64,000 nt of DNA from Hyphomicrobiales bacterium (lineage in GTDB: Bacteria > Pseudomonadota > Alphaproteobacteria > Rhizobiales > Rhodobiaceae), in contig PKTR01000003.1 of assembly GCA_002869065.1 (NCBI GenBank), positions 1-64,000 on the forward strand, in the 5' to 3' direction. Positions within the stretch are counted from its first letter, which is position 1. Each line of letters begins with the position of its first letter. The translations under genes and the position numbers were made by a program. Shown here piece by piece: positions 29,143 through 37,102 of this stretch. The notes below the pieces were generated by a model. That model had not been told where the DNA came from, did no database searches, and was given only the letters and a program-made list of their open reading frames with translations.

Positions 29143-29293
29143 TGTGGGCTCCCAGCGGTTCCAGATCCAACAGGTGAGCACCGACACGACTGCGCGCCGC
29201 GACCGCTGTGGAGACGGTCAGCGACATGCAGGCCGATAACGGCGCATGATCCGAACGCCGCGCGAACGCGAACATCCGGTCTGTAACTGCCAT
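29132..29293 (-). CDS. Possible 53-codon upstream ORF overlapping the decarboxylase start
   Basis: The frame begins MAVTDRMFAFARR at 29291-29293 and ends at a TGA inside the first codons of the decarboxylase (overlap 11 nt). The overlap would allow translational coupling, and polyamine genes are often controlled by leader peptides. Against it, I see no Shine-Dalgarno site before its ATG and cannot judge conservation. It is listed as a candidate only. Confidence 0.25.
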   Translation of the reverse strand: MAVTDRMFAFARRSDHAPLSACMSLTVSTAVAARSRVGAHLLDLEPLGAHNGH

Positions 29294-29590
29294 TGATTGG
29301 AAGGGAGACCCGTCCGCACGTCCGGCAAAGAAGGTGTGCCTCTTTGAAACCCGGCTTTGGACTGCCGGAGGAGACAAAGGGCCCTCACCGTCGTTGCTTC
29401 AAGGCGCCCGGCGGGACATCCAACCTTCCCGCCCCGAAACCCTCCGACATATGTCGGCGTTCCGGTTGTACCGTCGACCTGACTACCGCCTGCCCCCTAT
29501 TTCAGGGGCTCGACCGGCTTCGAAGTTTCGAGCCGATCCGGCGTCCGGGCCGTGGGCGCCCACAGGCACGTGCGACCTAGGGCGACGCGT
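29143..29590 (-). ncRNA. Structured 5' leader of the decarboxylase, probable speF RNA motif
   Basis: About 450 nt separate the promoter at 29591-29619 from the start codon. The RNA contains several clear hairpins: 29552-29563 (GTGGGCGCCCAC palindrome), 29516-29534, 29492-29509 (GCCCC/GGGGC), 29444-29457 (CCGACATATGTCGG) and 29410-29433 (GGCGGGA/TCCCGCC). A large conserved leader called speF lies upstream of ornithine decarboxylase genes in Alphaproteobacteria; position, size and structure fit it. The family call is inferred from context and has not been checked against a covariance model. Confidence 0.6.
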
Positions 29591-29619
29591 CTTCTACGCG
29601 TTTTGCGACGGAATGCAAG
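29591..29619 (-). promoter_or_regulatory. Sigma70-type promoter for the decarboxylase leader
   Basis: On the minus strand CTTGCA (29614-29619), a 17-nt spacer and TAGAAG (29591-29596) form a plausible housekeeping promoter of the alphaproteobacterial type. The start would be near 29584. The remainder of the spacer up to the GntR stop codon (29620-29703) holds no gene. Confidence 0.6.
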
Positions 29620-29703
29620 CGGTTTTTTCACGTTGGAATCGTGCAGAAATTCGGGCGAAAACAGCCCGGGCAAAAACCTGAACAAAATCAAGCAAACTAC
29701 TGA

Positions 29704-30450
29704 TTAGCCGCCAAAAATATCGGCGAGTGACGGCTCCTGCTCGGGCCGCTCGACAAGGTCGAGGCCCGAATGCAGATCGACGATATGGCTTTTCATGATT
29801 TCAAAAGCCGCCTGCCCGTCGCCCTCGCCGAACGCCTTCATCAGCGCGTCGTGCGAATGGCTCTCGCAGGTCGTGTCCGGTCGTTTCCAGTAGAGCGCGA
29901 TGATCAGCGAGGAGCGCGACACCAGCGAACGGATGATGGTCGCCAGAACCTGCCGACCGGAGATGTCGGCGATCGCGATGTGAAAGAGGCCGGAGAGCGA
30001 CAGCGCCTCGCCCTTGTCGCCGGCTTTCATCGCCCGGTGCTCGGAAGCGATATGCTCGCGCAGACGTTCCATATCCGATGGCGTCATCGCCTCCGCCGCC
30101 ATCTGCGCCACCCGCGGCTCGATCAGCGCCCGCGCCTCGAACACCTCATGCGCCTCGCGCACCGACGGCCGCGATACGAAGGCACCGCGGTTGCGTTCAA
30201 TGGTGACGAGAGCGGAATGAGCAAGCGCCTGCAATGCGGCGCGCGCAACGGTCCGGCTGGCGCCGAAGATGCGCCCGACCTCGTCTTCCGAAAGCTTCGT
30301 ACCGGGCTTCAGGCGATGTTCCAGAATGGCCTTTTGAAGCTGGACGCAGATCGACAGCGCGCGTCCCGGCGGCAGCGAAAACACCGCGTCGAACCCGTTC
30401 TCGACTCCCGATCCCATGCGATCCGTCCCGGTCGCCTGCATCGTCTTCAT
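29704..30450 (-). CDS. GntR family transcriptional regulator, FCD subfamily
   Basis: This is a ligand-responsive DNA-binding repressor or activator. From the ATG at 30448-30450 it has 248 residues: an N-terminal winged helix (LQKAILEHRLKPGTKLSEDE to ALVTIERNRGAFVS, residues ~36-98) and an alpha-helical FCD effector domain with the metal/ligand residues typical of the class (FEARALIEPRVA, FHIAIAD, HDALMKA). An ATG three codons later is an equally possible start. It diverges from the ABC-racemase operon and probably controls it through the GTATAC palindrome at 30503-30520. Confidence 0.9.
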   Translation of the reverse strand: MKTMQATGTDRMGSGVENGFDAVFSLPPGRALSICVQLQKAILEHRLKPGTKLSEDEVGRIFGASRTVARAALQALAHSALVTIERNRGAFVSRPSVREAHEVFEARALIEPRVAQMAAEAMTPSDMERLREHIASEHRAMKAGDKGEALSLSGLFHIAIADISGRQVLATIIRSLVSRSSLIIALYWKRPDTTCESHSHDALMKAFGEGDGQAAFEIMKSHIVDLHSGLDLVERPEQEPSLADIFGG

Positions 30451-30502
30451 TCTCCGGAATTGCCTTCCGAGATGTAGTCCAAACTGTCCAACAGAGCAAT
30501 TT

Positions 30503-30520
30503 GAAATCGTATACAATTTC
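30503..30520. promoter_or_regulatory. GTATAC-centred palindrome, candidate GntR/FCD operator
   Basis: An 18-bp near-perfect palindrome, GAAAT-cGTATACa-ATTTC, lies in the divergent spacer. FCD-type GntR proteins commonly bind short palindromes with a TATAC-like core. It is 53 nt from the regulator start and about 110 nt upstream of the sigma54 element. Confidence 0.5.
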
Positions 30521-30629
30521 TAGGCACTTCGTATTTCATTTGCCCATTTTTTTCGCACTCCAGCGCAGCGGGTGCCGCCCTGGATTCGGGTTCCACTTGA
30601 GATTCAAACGCTTAAACCCCTCGCGAAAA

Positions 30630-30646
30630 GTGGCACGCATGTTGCG
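30630..30646 (+). promoter_or_regulatory. Sigma54 (RpoN) promoter for the ABC-racemase operon
   Basis: TGGCACG (30631-30637), four bases, then TTGC (30642-30645) match the -24/-12 consensus exactly. The element is on the coding strand 33 nt before the ATPase start codon, the right distance for transcription to begin near 30657. It implies control by an enhancer-binding protein, as for many nitrogen-source genes. Confidence 0.75.
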
Positions 30647-30677
30647 AACCTGAGGCCAATCGAAACGGGAAGCGCTC

Positions 30678-31664
30678 ATGACCCAGCAAAGTGCCCTCGA
30701 ACTGGCCTCGGTGACCAAACGCTACGGAGAGATGGTCGCCGTCGACGCGATCTCTCAGAAATTCGCCGGCGGCACCTATGTCTGCCTGCTCGGCCCCTCG
30801 GGCTGCGGCAAGTCGACGACGCTGCGTATGATCGCCGGCCACGAAACCGTCACGGACGGCGACATCGCGCTCGGCGGCAACAACATCACCGACCTGGCCC
30901 CGGCCAAGCGCGGCACCGCGATGATGTTCCAGAACTATGCCCTGTTCCCGCACCTCACCGTGCTCGACAACGTCGCTTTCAGCCTCAAGATGCGCGGCAC
31001 CGACAAGGCGACCCGCCACGCCCGCGCCCTCGAACTTCTCGAGCTGGTCCATATGGGCGACTATGCCGGACGTCTGCCGGCGCAGCTTTCCGGTGGCCAG
31101 CAGCAGCGCGTCGCACTCGCCCGTGCCCTTATCACCGAGCCTCAGGTTCTCCTGCTCGACGAACCGCTCTCCGCCCTCGACCCGTTCCTGCGCCTGCATA
31201 TGCGGCTTGAACTGAAGCGGCTGCAGCGCGAACTCGGCATCTCCTTCATCCATGTCACCCACTCGCAGGACGAGGCGCTGGCGCTTGCCGACGAGATCAT
31301 CGTCATGAATGCCGGCCGCATCGAGCAGGCAGGCTCGCCGCACACCGTCTTCAACGAGCCGCGCACAGAATTCGTTGCCCGCTTCATCGGCGGCCACAAC
31401 GTGTTGTCCGGCCCGTCCGGGCCGATCGCCGTGCGCGCCGACCGCATCACCCTCGCCCGCGATCAGGCCGCAGGCGCCGTCGGCGCGACCATCCACGACA
31501 TCGAATATCTCGGCACCACTTTCGCCGTCGCGCTCGAAAGCAGCGAGACCGGACCCATCACCGCCTCGGTCCCCGAAGCGGTCTTTTTCGGCGCGCCGTT
31601 CGAGATCGGTGACGCCGTCTTCGCGTCCTGGAACGCCGACGACGCGCATCAGCTTGCGGTTTGA
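30678..31664 (+). CDS. ABC transporter ATP-binding protein, PotA-like
   Basis: This is the ATPase of an inner-membrane importer in the spermidine/putrescine/opine class. The 328 residues contain Walker A GPSGCGKST (39-47), Q-loop FQNYALFPHLTV, signature LSGGQQQR, Walker B VLLLDEP, H-loop VTHS and a C-terminal regulatory domain from about residue 240 (VRADRITLA), as in PotA/UgpC. The GGGAAG site and ATG at 30678 are clear. It is the first gene of an operon with a binding protein, two permeases, a racemase and a GNAT protein. Confidence 0.93.
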   Translation: MTQQSALELASVTKRYGEMVAVDAISQKFAGGTYVCLLGPSGCGKSTTLRMIAGHETVTDGDIALGGNNITDLAPAKRGTAMMFQNYALFPHLTVLDNVAFSLKMRGTDKATRHARALELLELVHMGDYAGRLPAQLSGGQQQRVALARALITEPQVLLLDEPLSALDPFLRLHMRLELKRLQRELGISFIHVTHSQDEALALADEIIVMNAGRIEQAGSPHTVFNEPRTEFVARFIGGHNVLSGPSGPIAVRADRITLARDQAAGAVGATIHDIEYLGTTFAVALESSETGPITASVPEAVFFGAPFEIGDAVFASWNADDAHQLAV

Positions 31665-31722
31665 CCGCTTCGCCCCTCGGCATCGCGCCGCGGGTCCAAC
31701 AGGAAGGGAACAGGAGAACCTC

Positions 31723-33015
31723 ATGACGACAGCAAAAGGCAGCAAAGGGATCGACCGCCGCTCGGTACTGAAGGGCGCAGCCGCCACCGCCGGCGCCGCA
31801 CTCGGCTCGGGCGCCGTCACCGGCTTCCCGACCATCTGGGCGCAGAACATCAAGAACGTCACGCTGCGCCAGTTCGGCACTGGCGTGTCGAACCTCAACG
31901 AGGTCGCGGCGAAGGTGAAGGAAGACCTCGGCTTCACGCTCGAAATGACGGCGCTCGACTCCGACGCCGTGACCCAGCGCGCCGCCACCCAGCCCAAGAG
32001 CTTCGACATCGCCGACATCGAATACTGGATCTGCAAGAAGGTCTTGCCGGCCGGCAATCTGCAGCCGATGGATGTCTCCAAGATCAAGAATTACGACAAG
32101 ATCGTCGGCATCTTCAAAAGCGGCAAGCTGACGCCGGAATCGACGATCGCCCAGGGCACCGCGCCGCACACCGTCGGCTTTGTCGACAGCCCGGACGCGA
32201 CCAGGTTCGCCACCGAAGAGACCGGCTGGATGACCCTCATCCCGACGATCTACAACGCCGACACGCTCGGCATTCGCCCCGACCTCATCGGCCGGCCGAT
32301 CGAATCCTGGACCGAGCTGCTGAACCCGGAATTCAAGGGCAAGGCCTCGATCCTCGACATCTCCTCGATCGGCATCATGGACGCCGCCATGGTCTGCGAG
32401 GCCATGGGTGAGATCAAATACGGCGACAAGGGCAACATGACCCGCGAAGAGATCGACAAGACCATGGCGATCTTCACCGAGGCCAAGAAGGCCGGCCAGT
32501 TCCGCGCCTTCTGGAAGACCTTCGACGAGAGCGTCAACCTGATGGCGTCGGGCGAAGTGGTGATCCAGTCGATGTGGTCGCCGGCGATCACCGCCGTGCG
32601 TTCCAAGGGCATCCCCTGCGTCTACCAGCCGCTCAAGGAAGGCTATCGCTCGTGGGGCGGCGGCATCGGCCTGTCGAAGAACCTGTCGGGCCTCGAGCTC
32701 GAAGCGGCCTACGAGTACATCAACTGGTACCTGTCCGGCTGGGTCGGCGGCTTCCTGATGCGCCAGGGCTACTACTCGGCCGTGCCGGAGACCTCGAAGG
32801 ACTTCATGTCGGAAGACGAATGGGGCTTCTGGTTCGAGGGCAAGGCGGCACAGGGCGACATCGTCAACCCGCAAGGCAAGGTCATGGAAAAGGCCGGCGC
32901 CGTGCGCGACGGCGGCTCCTTCTACGACCGCATGGGCGCGGTCGCCTGCTGGAACGCCGTCATGGACGAGAACCAGTACATGGTCCGCAAGTGGAACGAA
33001 TTCATCGCCGCCTGA
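31723..33015 (+). CDS. Periplasmic substrate-binding protein of the ABC importer, Tat-exported
   Basis: The 430-residue solute-binding protein resembles the PotD/extracellular family 1 class. Its N-terminus carries a twin-arginine signal (RRSVLKGAAATAG, Arg12-Arg13, then a hydrophobic stretch to about residue 40), so it is probably folded before export. The start at 31723 has CAGGAGAA upstream; in-frame sequence running back into the ATPase gene is not coding. Aromatic-rich segments (YRSWGGGIGLSK, YINWYLSGW) are typical of polyamine-type binders. The ligand is unknown. A strong hairpin follows the gene. Confidence 0.9.
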   Translation: MTTAKGSKGIDRRSVLKGAAATAGAALGSGAVTGFPTIWAQNIKNVTLRQFGTGVSNLNEVAAKVKEDLGFTLEMTALDSDAVTQRAATQPKSFDIADIEYWICKKVLPAGNLQPMDVSKIKNYDKIVGIFKSGKLTPESTIAQGTAPHTVGFVDSPDATRFATEETGWMTLIPTIYNADTLGIRPDLIGRPIESWTELLNPEFKGKASILDISSIGIMDAAMVCEAMGEIKYGDKGNMTREEIDKTMAIFTEAKKAGQFRAFWKTFDESVNLMASGEVVIQSMWSPAITAVRSKGIPCVYQPLKEGYRSWGGGIGLSKNLSGLELEAAYEYINWYLSGWVGGFLMRQGYYSAVPETSKDFMSEDEWGFWFEGKAAQGDIVNPQGKVMEKAGAVRDGGSFYDRMGAVACWNAVMDENQYMVRKWNEFIAA

Positions 33016-33028
33016 CGGCTGCGGTGAT

Positions 33029-33058
33029 GGCCTGCCCGGAGCTCCCGCCGGGCAGGCC
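33029..33058 (+). promoter_or_regulatory. Intercistronic hairpin after the binding-protein gene
   Basis: A perfect 11-bp stem (33029-33039 with 33048-33058) and 8-nt loop lie between the binding-protein and permease genes, with only a weak pyrimidine tail. Such hairpins commonly stabilise the upstream message and reduce read-through, giving excess binding protein over permease. Confidence 0.6.
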
Positions 33059-33092
33059 GCTTTCCCCCTGACACACCGAGGACATCGCCGCG

Positions 33093-33944
33093 ATGCAGAG
33101 TTCCGACAAGGCAAGCTGGTTGCTGGTCAGCCCGATCACCCTCGTCCTCGGCCTGTTCCTCGTCCTGCCGATCCTGACCATCGTCACCGTCAGCTTCTGG
33201 CAATACAACGAGTGGACCTTCTATCCGGCCTTTTCGCTGGAAAACTACCAGTATCTGCTGACTTCGAAGGTCACCCTCGACACCTATCTCAAGACCTTCA
33301 AATTCGTCATTCTGACCTGGGCGTTCTGCGCCGCGATCGGCTTCACGGTCGCCTATTTCCTCGCCTTCCACGTCCGCTCGCTGACCGTGCAGATCGCGCT
33401 CTTCCTCATCTGCACGATCCCATTCTGGACCTCGAACATCATCCGCATGATTTCTTGGATCCCGTTCCTCGGCCGCAACGGCCTGGCGAATTCGGCCCTG
33501 ATCGCCGCCGGCGTCATCGACGAACCGCTCGACTGGCTGCTGTTCTCCGACTTCGCCGTGGTGCTCGCCTTCGTCCACCTCTACGCGCTGTTCATGGTGG
33601 TGCCGGTGTTCAACACCATGATGCGCATCGACAGGTCGCTCATCGAGGCGGCCCGCGACGCCGGCGCCAACGGCCTGCAGATCCTCACCAATGTGATCAT
33701 CCCGCTGTCGAAGCCCGGCCTGATGATCGGCTCGATCTTCGTCGTTACCCTCGTCATGGGCGACTTCATCACCGTGCGCTTCATGTCAGGCGGCCAGAGC
33801 GCCTCCGTCGGCCGCGTCATCTCCAACGAGATCGGCCTCCTGCAATACCCGGCAGCGGCCGCCAGCGCCGTCGTCCTGCTCGTCACCGTCCTCTTGATGA
33901 TTGCGGTGATGATGCGCTTCGTCGACATCAGGAAGGAGCTTTAG
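33093..33944 (+). CDS. ABC transporter permease, PotB-like
   Basis: The 283-residue inner-membrane permease has six predicted membrane segments, beginning with LVSPITLVLGLFLVLPILTI. The EAA loop that contacts the ATPase is visible in EAARDAGANGLQILTNVIIP (near residue 185). It is the first of two permeases and is separated from the next gene by 2 nt, with the GGAAGGAG site of the next gene inside its last codons. Confidence 0.93.
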   Translation: MQSSDKASWLLVSPITLVLGLFLVLPILTIVTVSFWQYNEWTFYPAFSLENYQYLLTSKVTLDTYLKTFKFVILTWAFCAAIGFTVAYFLAFHVRSLTVQIALFLICTIPFWTSNIIRMISWIPFLGRNGLANSALIAAGVIDEPLDWLLFSDFAVVLAFVHLYALFMVVPVFNTMMRIDRSLIEAARDAGANGLQILTNVIIPLSKPGLMIGSIFVVTLVMGDFITVRFMSGGQSASVGRVISNEIGLLQYPAAAASAVVLLVTVLLMIAVMMRFVDIRKEL

Positions 33945-33946
33945 AG

Positions 33947-34786
33947 ATGGAACCCCGCTCCCGCTCCTTCTATTTGCTCGCCGCCTTCTTCGCGCTCTTC
34001 GTGCTGTTTCTTTATGGCCCGATCGTCACCATCGGCATCCTCGCCTTTCAGGGCCCGAATGGCGGCCTCACCTTCCCCATGAACGGCGTTTCCGTTCACT
34101 GGTTCTTCAACCTGTTCGAGCAGCAGGCCGTCGGCGACTTCTGGGGCGCCTTCAGTCGCTCACTGGTGCTCGGCCTGATGGTGATGGTGACCACCGTGGT
34201 GCTCTCGGTGATGGGCGGACTTGCCTACCGCCGCCGCTTCCGCGGCTCGACCGTGTTGTTCTACCTGGTGATCGCCAGCCTGATCATACCCTCCATCCTG
34301 ATCTCGCTCGGCGTCGGCCTCATCTTCAACATCGCCGACCTCGAGGTGCACTGGTCGACATCGGGCTTCGGCGCCCAGCTGACCTGGACGCTGCCCTTCG
34401 GCCTCTTGATCATGTTCGCTGTCTTCAACCGCTTCGACAAAACCTACGAGGAAGCCGCCCGCGACCTCGGCGCCTCGACCTGGCAGACGTTCCGCTATGT
34501 GGTGCTGCCGATGATCGCGCCGAGCCTGATTGGCGTAGCCCTGTTCGGCTTCACACTCTCCTATGATGAATTCGCTCGCACCCTGCTGACCTCTGGCTCG
34601 TACAACACATTGCCGCTCGAGATCTTCGGCATGACCACCAACGTCACCACGCCGGTGCTCTACGCGCTTGGCACGCTGACGACGATCTTCTCCTTCTTCA
34701 TCATCGCCACCTTCCTCGCCATCGCGATGATCATGCGCCGCCGCAGAGCCCGTCTCGGCTCGGACGCCGGAAAGGGACTGGTCTGA
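33947..34786 (+). CDS. ABC transporter permease, PotC-like
   Basis: The 279-residue partner permease starts at 33947 (MEPRSRSFYLLAAFFALF) behind GGAAGGAG. It has about six membrane segments and the EAA loop EEAARDLGASTWQTFRYVVL (near residue 165). Longer in-frame readings upstream overlap the first permease and are rejected. It ends 3 nt before the racemase gene, so coupling is likely. Confidence 0.93.
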   Translation: MEPRSRSFYLLAAFFALFVLFLYGPIVTIGILAFQGPNGGLTFPMNGVSVHWFFNLFEQQAVGDFWGAFSRSLVLGLMVMVTTVVLSVMGGLAYRRRFRGSTVLFYLVIASLIIPSILISLGVGLIFNIADLEVHWSTSGFGAQLTWTLPFGLLIMFAVFNRFDKTYEEAARDLGASTWQTFRYVVLPMIAPSLIGVALFGFTLSYDEFARTLLTSGSYNTLPLEIFGMTTNVTTPVLYALGTLTTIFSFFIIATFLAIAMIMRRRRARLGSDAGKGLV

Positions 34787-34789
34787 GCC

Positions 34790-35455
34790 ATGCGTTTTCT
34801 CGTCATCAACCCGAACTGCACCGCGAGCATGACCGACACCATCGCGGAAGCCGCAGAAGGCGCCGCCAGCGCTGGAACCCATATCGTCGCCCGCAATCCG
34901 GTCGGCGGGCCGGCCGCCATTCAGGGTCCCGAGGATGGCACCGCTGCCCTCCCCGGCCTGTTCGACCTGTTTCGTTCCGAAGTCCTCGACACCGGCGCCT
35001 ATGACGCCGCGATCATCGCCTGCTTCGATGACACAGGTCTGTGGGAGCTGAAGCAGCGCGCCTCGATCCCCGTCATCGGCATCGGCGAAGCCGCCTTTCA
35101 TGCCGCCATGCTGGTCGGCCAGCGGTTTTCGGTCGTCACGACGCTCGCGGTCTCGGTGCCAGTGATCGAGGAAAACCTGAAGCGCTATGGCTTTGCCGAA
35201 CGCTGCGCCCGCGTCCGCGCCTCTGGCGTCCCCGTCCTCGACCTCGAAAACGACCCCGAAAGCTCGATCCGCGCGATCCGCAATGCCATCAGCGCTGCCA
35301 TCGCCGAAGATAACTGCGATGCAATCGTGCTAGGCTGCGCCGGGATGGCCGATCTCCCCCTCCAACTGACCGAAGAGTTCGGCCTGCCGGTGATCGACGG
35401 CGTCGCCGCCGCAATATCGCTCGCCGAGGCCATCCATAATTGCGGAGCGGCCTGA
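34790..35455 (+). CDS. Asp/Glu/hydantoin racemase family protein
   Basis: The 221-residue cofactor-independent racemase carries the two catalytic cysteines of the family: Cys78 in IACFDDTG and Cys183 in LGCAGM. The opening RFLVINPNCTASMT is typical of the hydantoin-racemase branch. It would epimerise an amino-acid derivative such as a 5-substituted hydantoin in the cytoplasm. Its placement 3 nt after the permease suggests it acts on the imported compound. No hydantoinase or carbamoylase lies next to it, so the substrate remains open. Confidence 0.88.
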   Translation: MRFLVINPNCTASMTDTIAEAAEGAASAGTHIVARNPVGGPAAIQGPEDGTAALPGLFDLFRSEVLDTGAYDAAIIACFDDTGLWELKQRASIPVIGIGEAAFHAAMLVGQRFSVVTTLAVSVPVIEENLKRYGFAERCARVRASGVPVLDLENDPESSIRAIRNAISAAIAEDNCDAIVLGCAGMADLPLQLTEEFGLPVIDGVAAAISLAEAIHNCGAA

Positions 35456-35500
35456 AGGGCTTCCGGCAAACAAAGAGCGCGATAACGGAGATTGCGGGAC

Positions 35501-36355
35501 ATGACCGCCCTGACGATCCGCCCCGCCAACGCCGACGAGTTCGCAACCGCCATAGAGTGGGCGGCCGGCGAAGGCTGGAACCCGGGCCTCGACGACCTGC
35601 CCGCCTTTCATGCCGCCGACCCGGCCGGCTTCCTGATGGGGTTCCTCGACGGCGAGCCGGTCTCCTCGATCTCCGTCGTGCGCTACGGCGCTACGTTCGG
35701 TTTTCTCGGTTTTTACATCGTCCACCCGGACCATCGCGGCAGCGGCATCGGAATTGCGACCTGGAACACCGGCATGACCCATCTCAAAGGCCGCACCATC
35801 GGCCTCGACGGCGTGGTCGCCCAACAGGACAACTACCGAAAGAGCGGCTTCGTGCTCGCCGGCCGCAACATCCGCTTTGCCGGCATCCCGACCGCACTGC
35901 CAGACAAAACGGTTCCGGTCAGGCTGGCGAGCGCTGCCGACGCGCAAGCCCTCATCGCCTATGACCGCCGGTTCTTTGCCGACGATCGTACCGCCTTCAT
36001 CCGCGCCTGGGCCGCCCCGCCCACGCCGGCACGGCGCACAACGGTACTGGCAGAGCGCGATGGCGAGATCTCCGGCTACGGCGTCATCCGCCCGTGCCGC
36101 GAGGGTTACAAGATCGGACCGTTATTTGCCGACGACGCGGAAAGCGCGAAATCCATCCTCGCCGCGCTCGTCAAAACCCTGCCGGCTGGAGTGACCATCG
36201 TTCTCGACCCGCCTGAGGCCAACGCCGCCGCGGTCGCCCTTGCCGAAAGCCTCGGCCTTGAAAATGTCTTTGAAACCGCCCGCATGTATCGCGGGCCGGC
36301 GCCCGACCTGCCAATGGCGCGAACCTTCGGCATCACCACCTTCGAACTCGGCTGA
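35501..36355 (+). CDS. GNAT acetyltransferase with C-terminal Acetyltransf_18-type domain
   Basis: The 284-residue protein has an N-terminal GNAT domain (FLGFYIVHPDHRGSGIGIAT is motif A, residues ~66-85) and a second degenerate GNAT-like domain from about residue 130 (YKIGPLFADDAESAKSILAA). This architecture occurs in uncharacterised acetyltransferases. I prefer the ATG at 35501 over a TTG three codons earlier, which would sit directly on the GGAG site. It is the last gene of the ABC-racemase operon, 45 nt after the racemase, and may acetylate the imported amine or amino acid; this is inference. Confidence 0.82.
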   Translation: MTALTIRPANADEFATAIEWAAGEGWNPGLDDLPAFHAADPAGFLMGFLDGEPVSSISVVRYGATFGFLGFYIVHPDHRGSGIGIATWNTGMTHLKGRTIGLDGVVAQQDNYRKSGFVLAGRNIRFAGIPTALPDKTVPVRLASAADAQALIAYDRRFFADDRTAFIRAWAAPPTPARRTTVLAERDGEISGYGVIRPCREGYKIGPLFADDAESAKSILAALVKTLPAGVTIVLDPPEANAAAVALAESLGLENVFETARMYRGPAPDLPMARTFGITTFELG

Positions 36356-36376
36356 TCGGCCAGGAACCCACACGTG

Positions 36377-36407
36377 AAAAACCCGGACCGGCCAATGACG
36401 ATCCGGG
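36377..36407 (-). terminator. Terminator for the small secreted-protein gene
   Basis: A CCCGGA/TCCGGG stem with additional inner CG pairs (36382-36407) is followed on the minus strand by TTTTT. It lies 57 nt past the stop codon at 36464 and separates the convergent GNAT gene. Confidence 0.65.
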
Positions 36408-36463
36408 CAAGACTTCTACGTCACGAAAAATCGTGCGCCAATACTGATTGGGATGCCAACCGG

Positions 36464-36922
36464 CTATTCCTGGAGGCAGCTCTCTTCGAGAGCAGCATAG
36501 GCGTCTTCAAGAACCTTGCCTTCCTCGGATTCCGCGTCGAGGTCGCCGCCGATCATCCAGGCTGCCTCGTATTCTGGGCCGAGATCATGCATGAAGGCTA
36601 CCATAGCGTCTTCTTCTGCCGCGATCTTGGCATCGTCGCCGGTATCGTAGGCGGCGTAGAGCGCCTTGCTGTGCGCGCAATAATCGGTGCGCATCTTTTC
36701 GTCGGCCGCAATAGCGGCAAATGCATCGACCGCCGCCCACACGTCGTCGCCGACCGAGCCCGCCGTATCTTCATCAGCGGCCGGCTGTTCCGCCGGCGCG
36801 GCGTCAGGTGCCGCCTGCGTGGCAGCTCCGCCCCCCGCCGCGGGCGCCGCATCCGTTGTCTGGGCCACCCCGAGCGTTGTGGCCGCAATCAAAAACACGC
36901 CCCCAATGAGCAGTCTCAACAT
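36464..36922 (-). CDS. Small secreted hypothetical protein, Ala/Asp/Glu-rich
   Basis: The 152-residue product starts MLRLLIGGVFLIAATTLGVA, a signal peptide cleaved near residue 20-21. A low-complexity Ala/Pro/Glu linker follows (residues ~21-55), then an acidic helical domain with two cysteines (TDYCAHSKALY and the C-terminal EESCLQE) that could form a disulfide. AGAGGAT precedes the chosen ATG; an in-frame extension of 16 codons is not supported. I do not recognise the family. It is probably periplasmic. Confidence 0.7.
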   Translation of the reverse strand: MLRLLIGGVFLIAATTLGVAQTTDAAPAAGGGAATQAAPDAAPAEQPAADEDTAGSVGDDVWAAVDAFAAIAADEKMRTDYCAHSKALYAAYDTGDDAKIAAEEDAMVAFMHDLGPEYEAAWMIGGDLDAESEEGKVLEDAYAALEESCLQE

Positions 36923-37102
36923 CAACGTATCCTCTCGTAGCGACATTCGCCCGTTTGCCACCATCGGCAACGGGTCGCTGCATCAGCCGTTCCGGGCTCC
37001 GCCCGATGGCTGCTTCACGAATGTATGAATGCCGAATCCGCCGACAAGTTGGCGGCGGATGAGAGTGCGCGCGAACGCGTCAAAAGACAACAACAGAAAC
37101 AA

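Noticed and set aside
30560-30600. Possible NtrC site (GCAC...GTGC) upstream of the sigma54 promoter
   Set aside because: The half-sites are 13 nt apart rather than the 7 expected, so the match is probably chance.
31309-31722. Upstream in-frame extension of the ABC binding protein
   Set aside because: The extension overlaps the ATPase gene in another frame. The ATG at 31723 has a strong ribosome site and begins a Tat signal peptide.
37036-37060. ATCCGCCG/CGGCGGAT hairpin downstream of the RTX gene as terminator
   Set aside because: The stem is good but is followed by a mixed sequence without a T-run, and it lies within 50-70 nt of an already ambiguous region; the role is not supported.
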